Assembly (NCBI GenBank): GCA_947625955.1
Contig: CANQQH010000055.1
Coordinates: forward strand, 1-7,677
Length of the DNA: 7,677 nt
Direction of reading: 5' to 3'
Source: an uncultured Clostridia bacterium
Lineage (GTDB): Bacteria > Bacillota > Clostridia > Christensenellales > UBA1242
Part shown: in pieces, positions 1 to 5,439 of the stretch
Layout of the letters: each line of letters begins with the position of its first letter
Position numbering within the stretch: position 1 is the first letter of the stretch
Position numbers and translations under genes: made by a program
Notes under the pieces: generated by a model
Told to the model about the DNA's origin: nothing
Seen by the model: the letters and a program-made list of their open reading frames with translations, nothing else
Database searches by the model: none

Positions 1-619
1 AAATCTCGCGCCGGATTTTGTCGTTGAGGAACTTTGACCCCTGACTCCCGCCAGTAACAACAAGTATGGGCTTGGTGGTTGAAATTCCAAGGTTCTTTCG
101 GGCAATGCTGTTTGAAACAAACATATCGGCGCGAATGGGCGAGCCTGTGTAAACGCCCTTTTTCTTTTCCTTTTGTGCAGTTTCGTCAAAAGTTGTGAGA
201 ATGAGCGAAGCATAGGGACGGGAGAGTTTGTTTGCAAGCCCCATATTGAGGTCGCTTTCGTGAATAACGGCAGGGATTTTCAAGCGTTTTGCGGCAATTA
301 TAACAGGAAGCGACACAAAGCCACCTTTTGAAAAAACTACATTTGGCATCTCTTCTTTTAGGATTTTTTTCGCCTCGTGAACCCCTTTTATGAGTCGAAA
401 CGGAATGAGAAGGTTTGCAAAGAATTTTCCTCTTTGAAGCTTGGTTGTTGTTATTTGATAAAACTTCAAATCCTTGTTTTCTTTAACGAGGCTGTTTTCA
501 ATCCCGTTTTGACTTCCAATATAAACAATCTTGTCGAAGTTCTGTTTATACTTGTCGAGTAGTGCAAGGTGGGGAACAACATGGCCCGCTGTGCCACCAC
601 CGGTCAAGAGTATTTTCAT
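1..619 (-). CDS. murG: MurG, lipid II-forming GlcNAc transferase (5' part, cut by window edge)
   Basis: MurG transfers GlcNAc from UDP-GlcNAc to undecaprenyl-pyrophosphoryl-MurNAc-pentapeptide (lipid I), giving lipid II on the inner face of the membrane. The leftward frame opens with ATG at 619-617, preceded by GGAG (minus strand, 631-628) at 8 nt. The 206 visible residues show the glycine loop GGGTAGHVVP (7-16), FSKGGFVSLPV (96-106), HESDLNMGLANK (120-131), YTGSPIR (157-163) and the start of the C-terminal Rossmann domain with GGSQGS (190-195). These are MurG motifs in order, in the variant I associate with clostridial MurG. Family members are about 355-370 residues, so roughly the last 150, including most of the UDP-GlcNAc site, lie beyond the left edge. 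It is transcribed away from the topoisomerase genes and is first in its direction here, with no dcw-cluster gene (ftsW, murD) directly upstream. No frameshift was seen. Family call is firm. Confidence 0.95.
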   Translation of the reverse strand, partial: MKILLTGGGTAGHVVPHLALLDKYKQNFDKIVYIGSQNGIENSLVKENKDLKFYQITTTKLQRGKFFANLLIPFRLIKGVHEAKKILKEEMPNVVFSKGGFVSLPVIIAAKRLKIPAVIHESDLNMGLANKLSRPYASLILTTFDETAQKEKKKGVYTGSPIRADMFVSNSIARKNLGISTTKPILVVTGGSQGSKFLNDKIRREI

Positions 620-787
620 ATATTTGTCTCCGCTAGTAGTAATAGTTTATGAAAAGCGCCAAATATTATGTAACAAATGAGCCCAAAAGCCCTAAAAGTG
701 TGCAAAAGGTAACGATTTTTGTTTGCTTTTGACAAGTGATTTTTGGTATACTAATTGAGTAAATAAGTAAACTCTAAGGAAAAACGT
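620..787. promoter_or_regulatory. Divergent intergenic region between murG and parE
   Basis: This 168-nt spacer must carry the start signals for both divergent genes. The rightward promoter for parE is listed separately. For murG I see no convincing -35/-10 pair; the best single -10-like hexamer is CATAAT on the minus strand (670-665), with no good -35 at 16-18 nt. Three AAAAG tracts at 685-689, 694-698 and 704-708 are spaced 9-10 bp apart, which would favour intrinsic bending. The region is too short for another gene, and no riboswitch-like structure or long inverted repeat stood out. Confidence 0.6.
723..752 (+). promoter_or_regulatory. Extended -10 sigma-A-like promoter for parE-parC
   Basis: TATACT (747-752) is preceded by TG plus one base (744-746), giving an extended -10 element. 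TTGCTT (723-728) lies 18 nt upstream as a weak -35. A perfect TTGACA (729-734) is also present but only 12 nt from the -10, too close for standard sigma-A contact. Transcription would begin near 759, giving a leader of about 28 nt. The parE ribosome binding site TAAGGA (775-780) lies 7 nt before its ATG. Inference from sequence pattern only. Confidence 0.65.
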
Positions 788-2731
788 ATGTCAAAATCAA
801 GTTATCAAGCAAAAGATATTCAAGTTCTTGAAGGGCTGGACGCCGTTCGCTTGCGTCCTGGCATGTATATTGGAACAACAGGGCCAAAGGGTCTGCACCA
901 TTTGATATGGGAAATTGTTGATAATGCCATCGACGAGGCTGCAAACAAGTTCTGCAACCGCATTATCGTGACGCTCAACAGCGACGGCTCGGTTACAGTT
1001 GAAGATAACGGCCGTGGTATTCCTGTTGATATTCATCCGGTTTTGAAAAAGAGCGCAGTTGAGGTTGTTTACACCGAGCTTCACGCCGGCGGCAAATTCA
1101 ACAACGAAAACTATGCGTATTCTGGCGGTCTTCACGGCGTTGGTGCGTCGGTTGTTAACGCGCTTTCAAGGTGGTGCAAGGTTGTTGTTTCAAGAGACAA
1201 CAAGCAATATGAAATCCGCTTTGAGGCAATCTCAAAAAATGGCAAGGTGAAGTGCGGGCAGGTTGTTCAGCCGCTCACCGAAGTTGGCAAGTCAACAACA
1301 ACTGGAACAACCGTTACTTTCCTTCCAGATGACCGCGTTTTTGAAACTATCGAATTCAGCTTCGACACCATCTCAAAGCGTTTGAAGGAACTCGCATTTT
1401 TGAATAAGGGCGTTGAAATATGCCTTATTGACCAGCGCTCGGGCGATGAAAACGTCGTTTATAAATCATATAAATACGACGGCGGCTTGAAAGACTTTGT
1501 CAAGTATATCAACGAAGGCAAAAACGTTCTCTATGACGACCCAATCCTGTTTGAGGGCGAAGAGAACGGAATCAAAATTGAGATTGCAATTCAGCACACG
1601 GACAGCTATGTTGAGAGCGTGTTCTCCTTCGTTAACAACATTCCAACAACCGAAGGGGGAACTCATGAGGTTGGCTTCAAGTCGGGGCTGACAAGAGTCC
1701 TCAACGACCTTGCAAGAAAGAATGGAACGCTTAAAGACAAAGACCAAAACCTCATGGGCGACGACTTCCGCGAAGGTCTCACAGCTGTTCTTTCAATCAA
1801 GATGAAAAACATCCAGTTCGAGGGCCAAACAAAGACCAAACTTGGAAACCCAGAAGCCAAGCCAGCCGTTGAAAGCGTCACGGTGGCAGGGCTCACAAAC
1901 TACTTCGGTTTGAGAGGAACAGGAAAGGTCTTCTCCAGCATTATCGACAAGGCTGTTGGGGCCGCAAAAGTTCGTGAGGCAAGCAAACGCGCAAAGGATT
2001 TGGCTCGCCAAAAGAATAGCATTGAAAACTCAACTCTCGTTGGTAAACTTGCTTCGTGCACTGGCAGAAACTATATAAACAACGAACTCTTCATCGTTGA
2101 GGGTGACTCTGCGGGTGGAAGTGCAAAGCAGGGGCGTGACCGTCATTTCCAAGCTATTTTGCCGCTTCGCGGGAAGCCACTAAATGCCGAGAAAAAGCGT
2201 ATTGACCAAGTCCTGGCGAACGAGGAAATTCGAACAATTATTTCAGCCCTCGGCGCTGGTATTGGCGACGAACTCAACCTTGACAATTTGAAATACCACA
2301 AAGTCATCATCTTGGCGGATGCCGACCAAGACGGCGCGCATATTCGTGCAATTCTCATAACTTTCTTTTTCAGGTATATGAAGCAGCTCATCAACGATGG
2401 CCACCTCTACATTGGAACTCCGCCACTTTATAGGATTTCAAAGAAAGGGAAGAGCGAATATGTTTATTCGGATGTTGAGCTTCCTGAGGCGATTGAAAGA
2501 ATTGGTGGAAAACCATATGACATTCAGCGCTATAAAGGTCTTGGCGAAATGAACCCAGAGCAGCTTTGGGAAACAACAATGGACCCGGCAAACCGAACTC
2601 TGGTGCGCGTTACTATCGACGACGCTGCCGAAGCTGAAAAGATGATAACCATTTTGATGGGCGACGACATTGAGGCAAGAAAACAATACATCACCGAAAA
2701 CGCTGATTTCAATAAAAATACAAACAATTAA
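788..2731 (+). CDS. parE: Type IIA DNA topoisomerase subunit B (ParE/GyrB family), probably topoisomerase IV
   Basis: This is the ATPase and Toprim subunit of a type IIA topoisomerase (647 aa), which works as an A2B2 complex passing one DNA duplex through another. The GHKL ATPase domain shows E42 and N46 in WEIVDN, DNGRGIP (73-79), the glycine-rich lid GGLHGVGAS (113-121) and QTKTKLGN (346-353), whose lysine contacts the ATP gamma-phosphate in relatives. The Toprim domain has EGDSAGG (438-444) and DADQDGAHI (511-519), supplying the acidic metal ligands. The tail has QRYKGLGEMN (580-589) and a conserved end at about 595-637. Length matches Gram-positive GyrB/ParE and lacks the proteobacterial GyrB insertion. 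The ATG is set by TAAGGA at 7 nt. The parC start lies 10 nt past the stop, so the two are surely cotranscribed. I prefer ParE because of the IQRYKGLGEM and TLVRVTIDDA wording and because the partner lacks a GyrA box; gyrB is the alternative. Family certain, ParE versus GyrB about 65:35. Confidence 0.93.
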   Translation: MSKSSYQAKDIQVLEGLDAVRLRPGMYIGTTGPKGLHHLIWEIVDNAIDEAANKFCNRIIVTLNSDGSVTVEDNGRGIPVDIHPVLKKSAVEVVYTELHAGGKFNNENYAYSGGLHGVGASVVNALSRWCKVVVSRDNKQYEIRFEAISKNGKVKCGQVVQPLTEVGKSTTTGTTVTFLPDDRVFETIEFSFDTISKRLKELAFLNKGVEICLIDQRSGDENVVYKSYKYDGGLKDFVKYINEGKNVLYDDPILFEGEENGIKIEIAIQHTDSYVESVFSFVNNIPTTEGGTHEVGFKSGLTRVLNDLARKNGTLKDKDQNLMGDDFREGLTAVLSIKMKNIQFEGQTKTKLGNPEAKPAVESVTVAGLTNYFGLRGTGKVFSSIIDKAVGAAKVREASKRAKDLARQKNSIENSTLVGKLASCTGRNYINNELFIVEGDSAGGSAKQGRDRHFQAILPLRGKPLNAEKKRIDQVLANEEIRTIISALGAGIGDELNLDNLKYHKVIILADADQDGAHIRAILITFFFRYMKQLINDGHLYIGTPPLYRISKKGKSEYVYSDVELPEAIERIGGKPYDIQRYKGLGEMNPEQLWETTMDPANRTLVRVTIDDAAEAEKMITILMGDDIEARKQYITENADFNKNTNN

Positions 2732-2741
2732 GGAAACATAA

Positions 2742-5339
2742 ATGGATAAAGAAAAAGACCAAAACGACGAACTTAATGAAAAGGCAAACCAACTCAATAT
2801 TGACGACATCATCGACGGAACCGGAATAGACGAGCTTGTGTCGGGCGATACCGAAGAGGAGAAGAAGAATAATCGTAAGAAAATAAAAGAGCAACTCCTC
2901 GTTTCTGCGAAGCTTGGCAAAAATGTTATCAACAAAACGCTTGATGTTGTTATGCACGAAAGCATGTTGCCATATTCCGAGCATGTTATTCTCGACAGGG
3001 CGCTTCCAAGGGTTGAGGATGGTCTCAAACCTGTTCAAAGACGCATACTCTACACAATGCACGAGCAGGGTTTGACACCTGACAAGCCATACAGAAAGTC
3101 GGCGAAAATCGTTGGTGACTGCCTTGGTAAGTATCACCCTCACGGCGACTCGTCAATCTATGATGCGATGGTTCGTTTGGCGCAAGACTTCAACCTTCGC
3201 GCTCCGCTTGTTGACGGACATGGTAACTTCGGGTCTATTGATGGCGACTGCGCTGCCGCCATGCGTTATACCGAAGTGAGAATGGCGCCACTAGCGCTTG
3301 AAATGTTGCGCGACCTTGAAAAGGACACCGTGCCTTGGACTCTTAACTACGACGACTCTTTGCAAGAACCAGTCTTGCTTCCAAGCCGTTTTCCTAATAT
3401 TCTCGTTAACGGCGCAAGTGGTATTGCGGTTGGACTTGCAACGAATATTCCTCCGCACAACCTTGCTGAAACCATTTCGGGTGCGATTGCCTATATCGAC
3501 AATCCCGACATCACTATCGACGAAATGATGAAAATCATCAAAGCGCCAGACTTTCCAACTGGCGGTTACATCATTGGTGGAAGTGAGCTCAGGCAGGCTT
3601 ACGAAACAGGTAAGGGCAAGATCACTCTTCGTGCAAAGATTCATATTGAAGGCGATGCAAACGAGAAGAAAAACATCGTTATCACCGAGATACCATACCA
3701 AGTTAACAAAGTGAAGTTGCAGCAAAAGATTGCCGAAGTTCGCGAGCAGCACAAAGAGACTCTCGGCTGCATAACCGAGGTTGTTGACGAGTCGGACAAA
3801 ACAGGCATGAGAGTTGTTGTAAAACTCAAAAAGGACGCTGACTACAAAAAAGTGCTCGACAGCTTGTTCAAACTCACGGATTTGCAGGTGTCGTATGGCA
3901 TAAACATGGTTGCCATCGCCGACGGACGCCCACAGCAAATGGGTCTTATCGACATTTTGGCATACTATGTCAACTTCCAAAGAGAAGTTATCTATAAGCG
4001 CACTAAGTTCGACCTTGACGCAGCGAAAGAGCGTCAACACATTTTGCAAGGTCTCATCATCGCGGTTCGCAATATTGACGAAGTTATCAAAATCATCAAA
4101 ACAAGTGAAAGTGTGACTGTTGCAAAGCAGCGTTTGAGAGAACGCTTCTCGTTGAGCGACAGGCAGGCGCAAGCTATTCTTGACATGCGTCTTGCAAGGC
4201 TCACAAGCCTCGAAGTTTTCAAGCTTGAACAAGAACTTTTGGAACTTGAAAAACGCATTGAAGAACTAACAAAGATCATTGGCAGCAAGAAACTCCAATT
4301 CGAAATCGTGAAAGACGAAATGGGCGAAATCAGAAAGAAGTTCAAGGAGTCAAGGCGCGCCGATGTGCTTTCGTCGGTTGACGAATATATCATCCAAACA
4401 GCTGTTGGAACCGGGGCAAAGGGTCCAGTTGAAAACGTTGTTATTGTTGCAACCGAGGCCGGAACAATCAAATGTATGCCAGCAAAACACTATGCTCAGT
4501 CGGCAAAGATGTGGAACGAGAGGTCGGGGCTTCACGAGATTGCAACAGCAACTTATCAAACCACGTCAGACAAAACCGTGCTTGCGTTCACCGACCAAGG
4601 CAATGCCTACAAACTTGAAGCATCCGCACTTCCAAGCAACAGATATCGCGATAAAGGTGTTGAACTTAGCAAAATCAATCCTTCGGCTTCTGACAGTGAG
4701 AAAGTTGTTTATCTCACAGAAGTTCAAGATAATCTGCTCGATGAAGAGCTGCTATTCTTCACAAAGCTTGGCATGATCAAAAAGACGAAGATGAGCGAGT
4801 ATCAACTCTTGAAGAGCGCCTACCAAGCAATCAAACTCAAAGACGGCGACAAGGTCATCTCAATAGAAGTTGACAAGCCAAACACAACAATCTTGTTCGT
4901 GACCGAAGAGGGTATGAGCCTCAACGCCGACAAGAGCGACATTCCAAGCCAGGGCAGAATTTCTGCGGGCGTGAAGGGTGTTAACCTATCAGACAGCGAC
5001 AGCGTTGTTCTTGCAAGCCAAGTCACAAAGGACGACAGCGTTGTTTTGATTTCAAACAAGGCTTATGCAAAGCGCGTTAACGTCAACGAAATCGACGTTT
5101 TGGCAAGGTATAGAAAGGGCGTGAAGATATTCGACCTCAAAGGTGAGGCTTCAAGCGGAACAAAAGTCATTGCTTCAAAACTATATTCAGCCGACGGCGA
5201 GGTTGTTGTTCAAAATGTTGGCGGCGAATTTTCGGTTATTAGTGCGTCAAGCATTGTTGAGGACACAAGGTCGTCGAGAGGCAAGAGCCTTTCAATTGGC
5301 GACGCAAAACTTGAAAGAGCTTTTATAAGAAGTTTGTGA
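2742..5339 (+). CDS. parC: Type IIA DNA topoisomerase subunit A (ParC/GyrA family), probably topoisomerase IV
   Basis: This is the DNA breakage-reunion subunit (865 aa), partner of the gene just upstream. The winged-helix core shows RALPRVEDGLKPVQRR (86-101), the quinolone-determining segment HPHGDSSIYD (132-141) and the catalytic tyrosine Y176 in RYTE, which forms the 5'-phosphotyrosyl DNA link. The tower and coiled-coil region runs to about 545, with a charged helix near 490-540. From about 563 a C-terminal beta-pinwheel follows; I count about six blades, with loops such as RYRDKGVEL (634-642), GRISAGVKG (738-746) and RYRKGVKIF (789-797). The QRRGGRG-type GyrA box expected in blade 1 is absent; that loop reads YAQSAKMWNERSG (584-596). 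This favours a ParC-type enzyme. S137 and D141 occupy the usual resistance positions in a susceptible-like state. About 54 acidic residues precede the normal family start. The ATG follows AAGGA at about 7 nt, overlapping the parE stop. Family certain; ParC rather than GyrA is inference. Confidence 0.93.
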   Translation: MDKEKDQNDELNEKANQLNIDDIIDGTGIDELVSGDTEEEKKNNRKKIKEQLLVSAKLGKNVINKTLDVVMHESMLPYSEHVILDRALPRVEDGLKPVQRRILYTMHEQGLTPDKPYRKSAKIVGDCLGKYHPHGDSSIYDAMVRLAQDFNLRAPLVDGHGNFGSIDGDCAAAMRYTEVRMAPLALEMLRDLEKDTVPWTLNYDDSLQEPVLLPSRFPNILVNGASGIAVGLATNIPPHNLAETISGAIAYIDNPDITIDEMMKIIKAPDFPTGGYIIGGSELRQAYETGKGKITLRAKIHIEGDANEKKNIVITEIPYQVNKVKLQQKIAEVREQHKETLGCITEVVDESDKTGMRVVVKLKKDADYKKVLDSLFKLTDLQVSYGINMVAIADGRPQQMGLIDILAYYVNFQREVIYKRTKFDLDAAKERQHILQGLIIAVRNIDEVIKIIKTSESVTVAKQRLRERFSLSDRQAQAILDMRLARLTSLEVFKLEQELLELEKRIEELTKIIGSKKLQFEIVKDEMGEIRKKFKESRRADVLSSVDEYIIQTAVGTGAKGPVENVVIVATEAGTIKCMPAKHYAQSAKMWNERSGLHEIATATYQTTSDKTVLAFTDQGNAYKLEASALPSNRYRDKGVELSKINPSASDSEKVVYLTEVQDNLLDEELLFFTKLGMIKKTKMSEYQLLKSAYQAIKLKDGDKVISIEVDKPNTTILFVTEEGMSLNADKSDIPSQGRISAGVKGVNLSDSDSVVLASQVTKDDSVVLISNKAYAKRVNVNEIDVLARYRKGVKIFDLKGEASSGTKVIASKLYSADGEVVVQNVGGEFSVISASSIVEDTRSSRGKSLSIGDAKLERAFIRSL

Positions 5340-5354
5340 TAAGGGCGTTTATCA
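5337..5354 (+). other. Small hairpin spanning the parC stop codon
   Basis: TGATAA (5337-5342) and TTATCA (5349-5354) are perfect 6-bp inverted repeats around a 6-nt loop, and the left arm contains the parC TGA. The stem is A/T-rich and is followed by only three T residues, so it is a poor intrinsic terminator. It borders the -35 element of the next promoter. It might slow transcript decay from the 3' end or be chance. Confidence 0.35.
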
Positions 5355-5355
5355 T

Positions 5356-5385
5356 TTGACCCCTCATAGTGCAATTTGATATACT
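5356..5385 (+). promoter_or_regulatory. Promoter for the large membrane-protein gene
   Basis: TTGACC (5356-5361, five of six to TTGACA) is separated by 18 nt from TATACT (5380-5385, five of six to TATAAT), and TG plus one base (5377-5379) makes the -10 extended. Transcription would begin near 5392, giving an A/T-rich leader of about 45 nt with a 10-bp palindrome AAAATATTTT (5398-5407). With no strong terminator after parC, some read-through from the topoisomerase operon is also likely. Confidence 0.75.
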
Positions 5386-5425
5386 ACGATAAAATAAAAA
5401 ATATTTTATATTGGCATAATAACAT

Positions 5426-5439
5426 AGGAGAAAGTTTTG
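5426..5439 (+). promoter_or_regulatory. Ribosome binding site fixing a TTG start
   Basis: AGGAG (5426-5430) lies 6 nt before TTG (5437-5439). An in-frame TAG at 5425-5427 closes the frame upstream, and the three codons between it and the TTG (GAG, AAA, GTT) are not starts. The TTG is therefore the first possible initiator. The first in-frame ATG is at 5581, codon 49, and has no comparable Shine-Dalgarno sequence. Confidence 0.85.

Noticed and set aside
377..562. Plus-strand 61-codon frame
   Set aside because: It is antisense to murG, whose motifs lie on the opposite strand; no ribosome binding site.
729..734. Perfect TTGACA as the -35 of the parE promoter
   Set aside because: It is only 12 nt from the TATACT -10, too short for usual sigma-A spacing; the extended -10 with TTGCTT at 18 nt is more plausible.
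3291..4232. Long minus-strand open frame (313 codons) opposite parC
   Set aside because: It lies wholly antisense to a clearly conserved gene, has no ribosome binding site or recognisable domain, and its Cys/Phe/Asn-rich product is typical of a shadow frame.
5343..5436. Intrinsic terminator between parC and the membrane-protein gene
   Set aside because: The only stem is 6 bp and A/T-rich, with no following T-run, so I cannot support a terminator.
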